Shown: positions 17,801 to 24,825, counted from the stretch's first letter. The stretch: 50,776 nucleotides of DNA from Bacteroidales bacterium (GCA_016290295.1 JAEETJ010000018.1:1-50776); one strand, 5' to 3'. Notes: a model not told the origin generated them from the sequence alone. Numbers and translations are program-made.

Positions 17801-20800
17801 CCCCACTCCCAACAACATTGCCGTCTCCAACTTTAGCGGAGGAACGGTCACTGTGAGTTGGACGGAGAATGGCAGCGCCACATCGTGGCAGATTTGCCTT
17901 GACGGCGACGAGACCAACCCCATCACTGCCAACACGAACCCCTATACTCTGTTAGGACTTGACTCCACAGTTTTCCACAACGTAAAGGTGCGCGCCAACT
18001 GCGGCAGCGACTATAGTTTCTGGAGCACCCCTGCCTCCTTCGCCCAGGTCCAATCCACAGGAAATTGGTACGCATTCGTACATTCTTGTCCCAACAACAA
18101 CGATCTATGGAGTAAATTTGTCAGTTTCTCAGCACAAGATCCCGCTGGCGCGACAGCAGCCTCAAACGTTATCCCGAGTGTATTGGCTGCCACATACGTC
18201 AATGGTGAAGTATGGTTCTGCGACGAGGATTACACCAACTTGTTCAAGGCACCGCTTGATAACAACAATAAGACGATTGGTGCCCCTGTGTCTGTTGTGA
18301 CCAACTTGGAACCTAACTGCAACATTGCTTCAATGTCTTACAATCCTGTTGACGGGCGTATCTATTATATCGTTTACACCTCTACTAACACTGTGAAACT
18401 GAAGAGTCTCAACCCGTCCAATCTCAACGATGTCACAGAGATTGGCACATTCAACAACTACGCGTTTTCTATTGCCATCGACAACAATGGCAATGCCTAC
18501 TGTACGGATGTGATGACAGGGAACCTCTGTCGAGTGAATCTGACCGACGCCACCACCACTCCTGTTGGAGATCTGGGATTTTCCATCACTATGCCCTACA
18601 TCGCATTTGATATGAATACTGGGGAACTGCTTATGGGACAGATGAGTTCTTCCAGTGACAACGGAATTTACTTGGTCAACGCCGCCACTGCCGAGAAACA
18701 GCTCGTCGGATACCTTGGCGGCGGCACTGGCGCCAACATCTCTGGTCTATTTATGGTCGAAGCGTCTGCACCGATTGTGACTTGTCCCGCACCCACGAAC
18801 CTGGCCGCGAGCAACATCACCGATGAGACTGCCACGCTGACGTGGACCGAGAACGGCAGTGCCACTGAATGGCAAATCTGCGTCAACGGTGACGAAAACA
18901 ATCTCATCAGTGTCACCACGAATTCATACATATTGTACGGACTCGATCTTGGAACATCTTATACGGTCAAAGTCCGTGCCAACTGCGGTGTGGATGGCAC
19001 CAGCCAGTGGAGCGATGAGGTGAGTTTCACCACTTTGGCTCCTCCGCCCTTCTTCTTCATCTTGGGCGATGAAAGCATTTGTCCGAACCAGACTACCGTT
19101 CTGCAAGTCAACACCAATATGGGAACCGACTACCTGTGGAGCACTGGCGAGACGAGCCAAGAGATTACTGTTTCCGCTGGTACCTACTCCGTGACAGTGA
19201 GTAAAAATGGCAATGAGGTGGCACACGGCAGCTTCGAAGTGAAGGAAAAACAAACCTACGACATTACACTCAATGACACCATCTGTGAGAGCGGACTGCC
19301 TTACACTTGGAATGGCATAAGCTTCAACGCAGCTGGCGACACCACTATCACGATGACCGCCGCTAACGGCTGCGACTCTGTTGTTACCATGACCTTAATG
19401 ACTTTACCGACCTTTGCGGTAACCGACAGCAAGACTGTATGCGAAAGCGAGCTGCCCTACACCTGGAATGGCATAAGCTTCAACGCAGTTGGCGACACCA
19501 CTATTACGATGACCGCTGCTAACGGCTGTGACTCTGTCGTTACCATGATTCTGACAACCTTACCGACCTATGCGGTGACCGATACCCAGACTGTTTGCGA
19601 GAGCGAGTTGCCTTACACATGGAATACCGTTACTTTTACCGCTGCTGGAACAAAGGACATTACTTTGCAGTCCTCTACTGGTTGTGATTCTGTTGTGACG
19701 ATGACTCTTAGCGTGAATCCAATTTACAGTGTTTCTGAAAGCCGTGATGTATGTCCTGGCGCTCTTCCTTATACCTGGAACGGTGTCATATTTAATGCCG
19801 CCGGTGATACGACAGTCACTCTGCAAACAGTTAATGGTTGTGACTCTGTTGTGACCATGCATCTTACTATCAACTCAACCTACACAGTGACTGACAGCAA
19901 GAGCATCTGCGAGAGCGAATTGCCTATAATCTGGAACGGCGTAGAGTTCACCCAGGCTGGTACCCAAACCGTTACCTTGCCATCTACTTCTGGTTGCGAC
20001 TCTGTGGTGACGATGACCTTGACGGTCAACCCAACCTTTGCGGTAACCGATGCCCAGACCATTTGCGAGAGTGAGTTACCGTACACTTGGAACAACGTCG
20101 TCTTCAATGCCGCCGGCACGCAGAGTGCTACTTTGCAGACGGTCAACGGCTGCGACTCCGTTGTGACGATGACCTTGACGGTCAACCCGACCTACGCTGT
20201 GACCGATGCCCAGACCATCTGCGAGAGTGAGTTGCCTTATCAGTGGAACGGCATTACCTTCAACGCCGCTGGCACACAGAACGCTACGTTGCAGACGGTT
20301 AACGGTTGCGACTCCGTGGTAACGATGACCCTGACGGTCAACCCGACCTACGCGGTAACCGATGCCCAGACTATCTGCGAGAGTGAGTTACCGTACACCT
20401 GGAACAACGTCGTCTTCAACGCTGCTGGCACACAGAACGCTACGTTGCAGACGGTTAACGGTTGCGACTCCGTGGTAACGATGACCTTGACGGTCAACCC
20501 GACCTACGCGGTAACCGATGCCCAGACTATCTGCGAGAGTGAGTTACCGTACACCTGGAACAACGTCGTCTTCAACGCTGCTGGCACACAGAGCGCTACG
20601 TTGCAGACAGTTAACGGCTGCGACTCCGTGGTGACGATGACCTTGACGGTCAACCCGACCTACGCTGTAACCGATGCCCAGACCATCTGCGAGAGTGAGT
20701 TACCATACACCTGGAATAACGTCGTCTTCGATGCCGCTGGCACACAGAGCGCTACCTTGCAGACGGTTAACGGCTGCGACTCCGTCGTTACTATGACTTT

Positions 20801-22658
20801 GACGGTCAATCCGACCTTTGCGGTGACCGATGCCCAGACCATTTGCCAGAGCGAATTGCCCTACACCTGGAACGGTGTTGTCTTCAACGCTGCCGGCACG
20901 CAGAACGTCACGTTGGAAGCAGCCAATGGTTGCGATTCTGTCGTTACGATGACACTCTCTGTCAATCCGACCTATACGGTGACGGATGTTAGAAGCATCT
21001 GTCCGAGCGAGTTACCTTACACATGGAATGACCTCGTCTTCAATAGCGCGGGTTCGCAGAATGTGACCTTGCAAACGGTCAATGGCTGCGACTCCACCGT
21101 CATCATGATTCTGACAGTAAACCAGACGCATGTTACAACGGACAGCCGGACCATCTGTGAGAACGAGCTTCCTTACACCTGGAACGGTGTCACCTTCAAC
21201 GCTGCCGGAATGAATTCTGCTACTTTACAGGATGTCAACGGCTGTGACTCCACCGTGATTATGACATTGCTGGTGAATCCTGCCTATGCGGTCACCGAGA
21301 CGATGAGCATTTGCGAGAGCGAGCTTCCTTACACGTGGAATGGCGTTACCTTTACCGCTGCTGGCACGCAGATCCTTAACCTGCAGACGGTCAATGGCTG
21401 CGACTCTATTGTTACTATGACCTTAACGACCTTACCGACTTATTCGGTAACCGACATCAAAAGTGTCTGCCCGAGTGAGTTGCCTTATACATGGAACGAG
21501 GTTATCTTCAACACCGCAGGTACGCAGACTGTAACCTTGCAAACTGTTAATGGTTGTGACTCTGTGGTTACCATGCTCCTGACGGTTAACCAGACGCATG
21601 TCACGACGGACAGCCAGACCATCTGTGAGAGTGAGCTGCCGTATGAGTGGAATGGTATCACCTTCAATGCTGCAGGCGTGAATACCGCAACCTTGCAGGA
21701 TGCCAACGGCTGTGACTCTACTGTGATTATGACCTTGCTTGTAAATCCTGCTTACTCAGTCAACGTGTCGATGAGCATTTGCGAAAGCGAACTGCCTTAT
21801 ACATGGAATGGTGTTGTCTTCAATACCGCTGACACGCATACCCTTAATCTGCAAACTGTCAATGGCTGTGACTCTGTTATTACCATGACTTTAACGACCT
21901 TACCGACCTATGCAGTGACCGACAACCAAACCATCTGCGAAAGCGAGTTGCCTTACACTTGGAACGGTATCACCTTCACTGAATCTGGCACCCAGACCGT
22001 GACTTTGCAAACCACCAACGGTTGTGATTCTGTGGTGACCATGGTGTTGACTGTAAATAACTCAGTGACGGAAATGGTTGAAGTTACTGCTTGCGACAGT
22101 TACGAGTGGAACGGAACAAGTTATACCGAAAGTGGTGACTACACCCAGACCTTCACGGCGGCCAACGGCTGTGATTCTGTGGTGACCTTGCACCTGATTA
22201 TCAATGAATCGGTAACGGTTGAGTATTACTTGACTATTAATGAAAGCGATCTCCCATACACATATGGTGATACCACCTTTGAGCCAGGTAGTGTAGAAAC
22301 CGGAGATTACACCTTCTACCTCACAACAGAAGCAGGCTGCGACTCCATAATTATATTACATCTCACTGTCTTAACTGGCATTGACGACCATTCTATGTCG
22401 GCTACTGTGAAGGTATTTCCAAATCCTACGACGGACAATATTAATTTACAATTGTCAATGGATAACGAGCCATCAGGAATTGTGGAAATTCAGGTGTATG
22501 ACATCTATGGAAAACGACTGGAGATGTTAGAGATACCTCATGAAACACCTATGCTGACTAAACAAATCGACATGTCTCGCTATGCTAGTGGGGTATATTT
22601 CATTAAGCTTGTCACCAATGATAATGTATTGGCTGTAAAGAAAGTAGTGAAGAAGTAA
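8886..22658 (+). CDS. Giant modular T9SS-secreted surface protein (4,590 residues)
   Basis: The ATG at 8886 gives a clean signal peptide (residues 1-24, ending RAQ) and is preceded by ATAATC; ATGs at 8844 and 8859 are in frame but less likely. Order by residue: two FN3 domains (25-205); then repeated blocks of a roughly 170-residue module (marked by SQQIYTAAEI, YLVHTNKT, LVFSGN, YNGTDNLLLVMDDNTG), an FN3 domain and a roughly 240-residue propeller-like module (YNP.D.KIYYV, YRMNL.DAS, FD..T.ELFC), with module starts near 213, 713, 1215, 1909 and 2602. The fifth start is not followed directly by a propeller-like module. Three GDGWNG domains lie near 1800, 2494 and 2866. Further FN3 and propeller-like parts reach about 3385, then an Ig-like WSTGETSQ domain, eighteen 52-residue repeats (3457-4392), two divergent repeats and a T9SS type A sorting domain (about 4500-4590, VFPNPTTDNINL, ending KKVVKK). 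It is probably an adhesin displayed on a long stalk; the ligand is unknown. The 5' two thirds look clearly richer in G+C than the neighbours. Confidence 0.93.
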   Translation: MRKFTLFLFVLAAMFILPAGLRAQSCSAPTNLTVSNITDHTADLTWVEPSGVTWRDVQYSLHSDFHMRYNDYPSGPSVQLTGLTAGKIYYVRVKYECPGTWYESSWSDVVSFTTTGGCPTPTNLTANVGLTDAVISWSQPGGADDWEVEFSSNPDFNMAVIETTADTSLEFSGLTPNTTYYVKVRANCGATGESYWSNEVSLTTADGTNETFVEIGHNQFMEVLPTQAQMNYSLSEQIYTPAEIGRSGTIRSIGFFNTDGTMTRNIDLYLAHTNKNAFSSDMDWTTVTAADRVFSGNVTFAGLNWTIIEFDTPFDYNGSDNLMVMMEDNTGGSEPSSHYFLSYDGPNQALLTYSSANFNPPPYFSGNLMSAKNYLLLGFALMQCQSPHNFNISCNNLQREATLTWDCNATDFIVEYKLTTDATWQSLTTTSNSVTLSNLAVGDYNVRVKGICDPGVSESNWGTTAFTIINIQSTANWYTRVFSSAVHSEWSNKYVTFSMQDLDSGATASSNLPYTIPAITYADGYVWSANYNYNQQHHDLFRAPINDTTRTIGAFETVKSAFEDNFVECMSYNPIDGRIYYVMSGHIVKSFHPSSPDVKTVVCDVDNLSIVSIAFNNQGEAFIIGEYGSRKLYRLNLTDASYTSVGSISTGAYLAFDLTTGELFCSSQNSNGGYQMWLVDPVTADMQSIGFLGRDTNIVCKGLFMIPNTSATLVNVGSCSSTQSFIPSASQFDYTISEQIYTATEIGDAGIINSISFFNTGSAVTRNLDIYLVHTNKTEFYGDDWVPVTATDLVFSGNVTLQTNVWSEITLDVPFSYNGTDNLVVLTDDNTGTRLNNLLCSSFVGLSPGNKSMYSCGYSENYNPLTLSNYPGFTTPAANCLQLRMTPTCQKPYNLTVTYDNQHNTILTWECNATNFNVEYKKTNETMWHSLTTTTHSVTLSGMDMGDYEARVRAVCTPGVSESDWRSITFPILNIQSTSKWYTYVTSSFDHYDWSDKCVAFSMQDITIGTPVSAAQTFSQPSITYADGYVWATSYDPSHHYCLLRAPMDNDTRIIGAFDTVRSVFETDFMEGLSYNPADGKIYYVSNNHTVKSFHPSSPDNVSTVCTVSPSIYVRDLAFNSRGEAYAYDELSGSLYRLNMTDASLTFVGNLTQAVFLSFDDTTDELFCSRFIGNGYTMGLVDTATAAVQDIGYLGDDDYIVALGLFMVSGTANIVGLGSCSTGSKNLPSNTYNDYGLSQQIYTAAEISRAGSISSISLYNSGDTQNRNYDIYLVHTNKTSFSSTNDWVPVTAADLVFSGNVEMKTDEWTSIDLDVPFAYNGTDNLLLVMDDNTGSWISSMSCYSFTTTNMQALYINNDNSNFDPTAPGSYNGSLASEKNCIQLNFTTICPKPKDLAVSNINHNEVTLTWSSSATDFNVEYKKTTDTQWQQTSTTGNTITLSGLDYTSYQARVKAVCDTNLQSDWVETSFILFDLQSTANWYSFVISSTAHSNWTDRYVSFPMQNISSANTASELINNYFTSNAYANGYVWYTNYNYNQGTIDLGRAPLDNVNKTIGYFETVKENFDTTDVFSMAYNPIDDKLYYVGGDYKLKSFDPANPSTITAIGTYAQDFKSISINRLGEAYCVAQDDSLYRMNLANASVTTVGYFPDVEVLAFDMETDELFCISLSNNGHIICSVDPATAAKQELTYVGGDPDIILRHLFMASSSAQVCYAPTNLDFSSIAMNDATLTWDTNANASGWVVEYATLPDFSNATAVTTTTNSCLLTGLVGGTTYHVRVKANCGAGSESYWTVRSFSTTLCESSDQCKISYSLADSYGDGWNGCAINVVDVTTGFVFGTLTINNGDSLSGTLSICDGRDIRFEWVQGSYANETSYTVYDAEGNIIFNGSGAMSAPLPYTVICPVLPELISIGTCTSGNDQLPSDAYYNYGLSQQIYTAAEIGRPGSISSVSFYNSGDAKTRSYDLYLVHTNKTSFSNDHDWVPVNTADLVFSGNIEMKTDEWTSIDLDVPFSYNGTDNLLLVMDDNTGSWSSSMSCNTFTSTDPQALYINDDDPNFDPTTPGSYYGSLLNEKNCIQLNFGTVCPKPKNLTASTNHNEVTLAWTGSATDFNVEYKKTTDTLWQQTSTTGNSITLSGLDYTSYQARVQAVCDTSGHQSDWAETSFILFNLQSTANWYSFVMSSPVHYNWSNRYVSFSMQNITSADTASEVINDYFPSNAYANGYVWYTFYNYNQGSIDLGRALLDNVNKTIRNFETAVVNFDTVDIFSMAYNLSDNKMYYVGGDFKLKSFDLANPNSVTVIGAYAQDIKSISINRLGEAYCVTHNDSLYRMNLTDASVTLVGYLPDVQVLAFDLETDELFCTSFSNKGHIISSINPSTAAKQELNYIGGDSDINLTHLFMASGSAQFCYAPANLEITSISTHNASLSWDTTANASGWVVEYATLPDFSNATAVTTASNSCHLSELVGGTTYHVRVKADCGAGSESYWTIRSFTTDICESSDQCEISYKLADSFGDGWNGCAINVVDVTTGFVFGTLTINNGDSLSGTLSICDGRDIRFEWVDGSFADETSYTVYDVEGNIIFSGSNAMSAPVSYTVNCPANPNITEIGTCTGGGDYLPVNSSSNYSISQQIYTASEINRTGTISGISFYNAGTSQIRNYDMYLVHTNKTTFSDNVDWVAVTPADLVFSGPIELTAGSWTEFALDVPFNYNGTENLLLVMNDKTGTSAPGIGCHTFHTTELQAIYAYRNGSGYDPMFPNNIIGDYNSEKNCVRLNFGINCAKPTNLTVSENGMNKARIIWDNNSNANSWIVEYSTAADFSGSFTTFVSTNSCLLTGLTPETEYHVRVKANCGAVGESYWNVISFTTNSCLVENQCVITYKLEDSFGDGWNGNAINVVDVTSNIVLDTWTISHGDSASGSLSVCDGREIRFEWVQGSFANETSYSVFDANGLQILNGVGAFLTSITYMVNCVSSPCPTPNNIAVSNFSGGTVTVSWTENGSATSWQICLDGDETNPITANTNPYTLLGLDSTVFHNVKVRANCGSDYSFWSTPASFAQVQSTGNWYAFVHSCPNNNDLWSKFVSFSAQDPAGATAASNVIPSVLAATYVNGEVWFCDEDYTNLFKAPLDNNNKTIGAPVSVVTNLEPNCNIASMSYNPVDGRIYYIVYTSTNTVKLKSLNPSNLNDVTEIGTFNNYAFSIAIDNNGNAYCTDVMTGNLCRVNLTDATTTPVGDLGFSITMPYIAFDMNTGELLMGQMSSSSDNGIYLVNAATAEKQLVGYLGGGTGANISGLFMVEASAPIVTCPAPTNLAASNITDETATLTWTENGSATEWQICVNGDENNLISVTTNSYILYGLDLGTSYTVKVRANCGVDGTSQWSDEVSFTTLAPPPFFFILGDESICPNQTTVLQVNTNMGTDYLWSTGETSQEITVSAGTYSVTVSKNGNEVAHGSFEVKEKQTYDITLNDTICESGLPYTWNGISFNAAGDTTITMTAANGCDSVVTMTLMTLPTFAVTDSKTVCESELPYTWNGISFNAVGDTTITMTAANGCDSVVTMILTTLPTYAVTDTQTVCESELPYTWNTVTFTAAGTKDITLQSSTGCDSVVTMTLSVNPIYSVSESRDVCPGALPYTWNGVIFNAAGDTTVTLQTVNGCDSVVTMHLTINSTYTVTDSKSICESELPIIWNGVEFTQAGTQTVTLPSTSGCDSVVTMTLTVNPTFAVTDAQTICESELPYTWNNVVFNAAGTQSATLQTVNGCDSVVTMTLTVNPTYAVTDAQTICESELPYQWNGITFNAAGTQNATLQTVNGCDSVVTMTLTVNPTYAVTDAQTICESELPYTWNNVVFNAAGTQNATLQTVNGCDSVVTMTLTVNPTYAVTDAQTICESELPYTWNNVVFNAAGTQSATLQTVNGCDSVVTMTLTVNPTYAVTDAQTICESELPYTWNNVVFDAAGTQSATLQTVNGCDSVVTMTLTVNPTFAVTDAQTICQSELPYTWNGVVFNAAGTQNVTLEAANGCDSVVTMTLSVNPTYTVTDVRSICPSELPYTWNDLVFNSAGSQNVTLQTVNGCDSTVIMILTVNQTHVTTDSRTICENELPYTWNGVTFNAAGMNSATLQDVNGCDSTVIMTLLVNPAYAVTETMSICESELPYTWNGVTFTAAGTQILNLQTVNGCDSIVTMTLTTLPTYSVTDIKSVCPSELPYTWNEVIFNTAGTQTVTLQTVNGCDSVVTMLLTVNQTHVTTDSQTICESELPYEWNGITFNAAGVNTATLQDANGCDSTVIMTLLVNPAYSVNVSMSICESELPYTWNGVVFNTADTHTLNLQTVNGCDSVITMTLTTLPTYAVTDNQTICESELPYTWNGITFTESGTQTVTLQTTNGCDSVVTMVLTVNNSVTEMVEVTACDSYEWNGTSYTESGDYTQTFTAANGCDSVVTLHLIINESVTVEYYLTINESDLPYTYGDTTFEPGSVETGDYTFYLTTEAGCDSIIILHLTVLTGIDDHSMSATVKVFPNPTTDNINLQLSMDNEPSGIVEIQVYDIYGKRLEMLEIPHETPMLTKQIDMSRYASGVYFIKLVTNDNVLAVKKVVKK
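12530..16693 (+). repeat. 2,082-bp in-frame tandem duplication inside the giant surface gene
   Basis: Two consecutive 694-codon blocks (about 12530-14611 and 14612-16693) line up with a constant offset of 2,082 bases: CAGCAGATCTATACGGCAG occurs near 12600 and near 14682, and ATCAACGTGGTGGATGTCAC occurs at 14361 and 16443. Each block holds the adhesin-like module, FN3, propeller-like module, FN3 and a GDGWNG domain. More than 100 bases of the GDGWNG part are identical, while other parts have diverged. This fits duplication followed by local gene conversion. Confidence 0.85.
19254..22061 (+). repeat. Eighteen tandem 156-bp (52-residue) repeats without indels
   Basis: The array is exactly 18 x 156 = 2,808 bases. 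Each unit reads roughly T-Y-A-V-T-D then [TS][IV]CESELPYTWN, F.AAGT, TLQTVNGCDSVVTM and LTVNP. It has two Cys, at unit positions 11 and 40, conserved in all eighteen. Units 6-10 (20034-20813) are nearly identical in DNA, showing recent expansion or conversion, while the outer units have diverged. Two shortened, degenerate units follow (22062-22376). The likely role is a stiff, disulfide-braced stalk before the sorting domain. Confidence 0.92.
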
Positions 22659-22677
22659 ACCCCCAGTGATTATAAAC

Positions 22678-22716
22678 AAAAAAGAGGATGACTATTTTTA
22701 GTCACCCTCTTTTTTT
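22678..22716. terminator. Bidirectional rho-independent terminator
   Basis: The stem AAAAAAGAGG-A-TGACTA pairs with TAGTCA-C-CCTCTTTTTT around a TTTT loop, with one mismatch. A- and T-tracts on both sides let it serve the giant surface gene (+) and the convergent ahcY gene (-). Confidence 0.85.
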
Positions 22717-22737
22717 ATGCAATATTTTTGAAGATTT

Positions 22738-24147
22738 TTAGTAGCGATACAAGTCACTCTTGAAAGGACCATTGACAGACACGCCGATGTAATCGGCCTG
22801 TTTTTGCGTGAGTTTGGTCAGCTTGACACCGATTTTGGACAGGTGCAGACGGGCCACTTCCTCATCAAGTTCTTTGGGCAGGTTGTAAACGCCTACCTTG
22901 TAGTCGTGTTGCCACAAGTCGAGCTGGGCCATCACCTGGTTGGTGAAAGAGTTGCTCATCACGAAGGAGGGGTGACCAGTGGCGCAACCCAGGTTCACCA
23001 AACGGCCTTCGGCCAGAATGAAAATAGAATGTCCATCGGGGAAGATGTACTCATCAACTTGCGGTTTAATGGTGCGTTTGGTGATGTTCTTCTGGCTCTC
23101 GAAAGCGCTGACCTGAATTTCGTTGTCGAAATGGCCAATGTTGCACACGATGGCCTGGTCTCTCATCTTGTTGAGGTGGTCAACGGTAATCACATCGCAG
23201 TTGCCGGTGCAGGTGACAAACACATTGCCTTCGTCGAGGGCGTCTTCAACGGTCTTCACCTCATAGCCTTCCATGGCGGCTTGCAGAGCGCAGATAGGAT
23301 CAACTTCTGTCACGATGACGCGGGCACCGTAGGATTTCATGGACTGGGCACAGCCTTTGCCCACATCGCCGTAGCCGCAAACCACCACCACTTTGCCTGC
23401 CAGCATGATGTCGGTAGCACGCTTGATACCGTCGGCCAAAGATTCGCGGCAGCCGTATTTGTTGTCGAATTTCGATTTGGTCACCGAGTCATTCACATTG
23501 ATGGCGGGGAAGAGCAGCTCGCCTTGCTCCATCATCTGGTACAGACGGTGTACACCGGTGGTGGTCTCTTCAGACACACCCTTGATGTCCTTAATCATGC
23601 GGTGCCAGCGCTGCGGGTCTTCTTTGAGCAGTTCTTTCAAGGTATTGAAAACCACGGCCTGCTCGTGCGATTCAGGAGTTTTGTCCAGGATGGAGGCATC
23701 CTCTTCAGCCTTGAAGCCAGTGTGGATCAGCAGGGTAGCGTCGCCACCATCGTCCACGATGAGGTTGGGGCCTTTGCCACCGGGGAAGGAGAGGGCTTGG
23801 TTGGTGCACCACCAATAGTCTTCCAGCGATTCACCCTTCCATGCGAAAACGGACACGCCTGCAGCAGCGATGGCGGCAGCGGCGTGGTCTTGGGTGGAGA
23901 AAATATTACAGCTGCACCATCTCACCTCAGCACCCAAATGCACCAAAGTTTCAATCAGCACAGCAGTTTGGATGGTCATGTGCAGGGAGCCGGTGATACG
24001 GACACCTTTCAGGGGCTTGCTGTCTCCGTATTTCTCGCGCAAAGCGATCAAACCGGGCATTTCTTTCTGGGAAACCTCAATATCCTTGCGTCCCCATTCC
24101 GCCAGACTCATGTCGGCAACTTTGTACTTCAATTCGTAATCAGTCAT
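22738..24147 (-). CDS. ahcY: S-adenosylhomocysteine hydrolase
   Basis: A 469-residue cytoplasmic enzyme that splits S-adenosylhomocysteine to adenosine and homocysteine, sustaining methylation. The N-terminus has [16 protein letters not shown]; substrate-site motifs are [16 protein letters not shown] and [19 protein letters not shown]+ is held by the Rossmann motif [13 protein letters not shown], and the C-terminus ends [11 protein letters not shown], the usual family ending. Length is normal for the bacterial type with the internal insertion. The gene stands alone between the terminator at 22678-22716 and a promoter element at 24185-24192. A very long open frame on the opposite strand is a codon-bias shadow. 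Confidence 0.97.
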   Translation of the reverse strand: MTDYELKYKVADMSLAEWGRKDIEVSQKEMPGLIALREKYGDSKPLKGVRITGSLHMTIQTAVLIETLVHLGAEVRWCSCNIFSTQDHAAAAIAAAGVSVFAWKGESLEDYWWCTNQALSFPGGKGPNLIVDDGGDATLLIHTGFKAEEDASILDKTPESHEQAVVFNTLKELLKEDPQRWHRMIKDIKGVSEETTTGVHRLYQMMEQGELLFPAINVNDSVTKSKFDNKYGCRESLADGIKRATDIMLAGKVVVVCGYGDVGKGCAQSMKSYGARVIVTEVDPICALQAAMEGYEVKTVEDALDEGNVFVTCTGNCDVITVDHLNKMRDQAIVCNIGHFDNEIQVSAFESQKNITKRTIKPQVDEYIFPDGHSIFILAEGRLVNLGCATGHPSFVMSNSFTNQVMAQLDLWQHDYKVGVYNLPKELDEEVARLHLSKIGVKLTKLTQKQADYIGVSVNGPFKSDLYRY

Positions 24148-24184
24148 GATATTCCTGTTTAAAATTCATAAATAAATACGGCGG

Positions 24185-24192
24185 CAAAGATA
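24185..24192 (-). promoter_or_regulatory. TAnnTTTG -7 element for ahcY
   Basis: Reads TATCTTTG then CCGCC on the minus strand, 37 bases upstream of the ahcY ATG. The AT-rich repeat at 24197-24249 occupies the region where a -33 element would be. Confidence 0.6.
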
Positions 24193-24196
24193 CGGA

Positions 24197-24249
24197 AAAA
24201 TTAGCAAATTAGTTAATTGGCAAATTAGTTAATTCGTTAATTAGCAAAT
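24197..24249. repeat. TTAGCAAATTAG-type AT-rich repeat, second block
   Basis: Contains TTAGCAAATTAGTTAATTGG and further TTAGTTAATT / TTAGCAAAT units, the same family as 4126-4252. It sits directly upstream of the ahcY -7 element, in promoter position. Confidence 0.7.
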
Positions 24250-24280
24250 GATTTTTGCTGAGCGAATTAAATATAAAAAC

Positions 24281-24316
24281 AAATCAACAGTTCAACAAAT
24301 AAACAAATCAACAAAA
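24281..24316. repeat. TCAACA-type intergenic repeat, second block
   Basis: AATCAACAGTTCAACAAAT followed by AAACAAATCAACA, similar to 1241-1281 in unit and in the shared CAGTTCAACAA core. It lies between ahcY and the rpsU terminator. Confidence 0.55.
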
Positions 24317-24342
24317 AAGACCGCTGAAGGCGGTCTTTTTTT
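24313..24342 (-). terminator. Rho-independent terminator after rpsU
   Basis: Perfect stem AAAAAAGACCGC / GCGGTCTTTTTT with a 5-base loop, 22 bases beyond the rpsU stop. T-tracts exist on both sides, so it also works as a bidirectional barrier. Confidence 0.9.
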
Positions 24343-24363
24343 CTTTTTTTATGAGCTTCGCTA

Positions 24364-24561
24364 TTATTTGTCAGCTTCTTTGGATTGAAGTTGCTGTACA
24401 TAGATAGCTTTCAGCTTCTGCTCCCTTTTGATAACACTGGGTTTGGTGAATTTTTGTCTTGCACGTAATTCACGGACAACACCGGTTTTCTCAAATTTTC
24501 TTTTCAGTTTTTTCAGCGCTCTTTCAATGGTTTCGCCTTCTTTAACGGGAACAACGATCAT
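24364..24561 (-). CDS. rpsU: 30S ribosomal protein bS21
   Basis: A 65-residue basic protein. It begins MIVVPVKEGETIERALKKLK and continues KRKFEKTGVVRELR with an Arg/Lys-rich C-terminal half, a standard bS21 sequence and length for Bacteroidota. It binds the 30S platform near the 3' end of 16S rRNA. In Bacteroidota ribosomes bS21 helps hide the anti-Shine-Dalgarno sequence. The gene is monocistronic, with its own promoter element (24613-24620) and terminator. Unusually for this window it has a well-spaced Shine-Dalgarno sequence (24569-24576), which suggests feedback on its own translation. Confidence 0.96.
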   Translation of the reverse strand: MIVVPVKEGETIERALKKLKRKFEKTGVVRELRARQKFTKPSVIKREQKLKAIYVQQLQSKEADK

Positions 24562-24568
24562 AAAAAAT

Positions 24569-24576
24569 ACCTCTTT
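24569..24576 (-). promoter_or_regulatory. Shine-Dalgarno sequence of rpsU
   Basis: Reads AAAGAGGT on the minus strand, with 8 bases between the GAGG core and the ATG. This is classic spacing. Only pyrB shows a comparable site here; other starts in the window are preceded by A-rich sequence. Confidence 0.7.
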
Positions 24577-24612
24577 CTTTTAATAAGTTAATACTATGAT
24601 TTTTTGGGGCTG

Positions 24613-24620
24613 CAAAAATA
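24613..24620 (-). promoter_or_regulatory. TAnnTTTG -7 element for rpsU
   Basis: Reads TATTTTTG then CAGCC on the minus strand, with a leader of about 45 bases to the ATG. That leader carries the Shine-Dalgarno site. Confidence 0.65.
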
Positions 24621-24649
24621 CACTTTTTTTCAATATGTTGCATCTTTTA

Positions 24650-24710
24650 TTAATTAGCAAATTAGAAAATTAGTTAATGTGCTAATTATCAATGTGCTAA
24701 TGTGCCAATT
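24650..24710. repeat. TTAGCAAATTAG-type AT-rich repeat, third block
   Basis: TAATTAGCAAATTAGAAAAT followed by TTAGTTAATGTGCTAATT and two more GTGCTAAT units. It lies between the divergent rpsU and DUF4340 promoters. Unit sequence matches 4126-4252, with GTGCTAAT as a variant. Confidence 0.65.
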
Positions 24711-24799
24711 TTTTTCTTTGCGATTCCACATTTCCATGTCTATTGGTCTAAGCGCATAACCAAAATTCAAATAATTGTGCATATTTCGAAAAAATCCCG

Positions 24800-24807
24800 T
24801 AATTTTG
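24800..24807 (+). promoter_or_regulatory. TAnnTTTG -7 element for the DUF4340-ribD-yigZ unit
   Basis: Reads TAATTTTG then CACC, 19 bases upstream of the ATG at 24826. It rules out the in-frame ATG at 24775 as the start. Confidence 0.6.
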
Positions 24808-24825
24808 CACCTCAAATTTCAAAAC

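Noticed and set aside
19254-22061. CRISPR-like array from regular repeats
   Set aside because: Units of 156 bases are in frame, without spacers, and encode a continuous protein.
22804-24162. A 452-codon open frame on the plus strand opposite ahcY
   Set aside because: It mirrors ahcY codon for codon, has no promoter of its own and reads as Val/Gly/His-rich nonsense; ahcY carries all family motifs.
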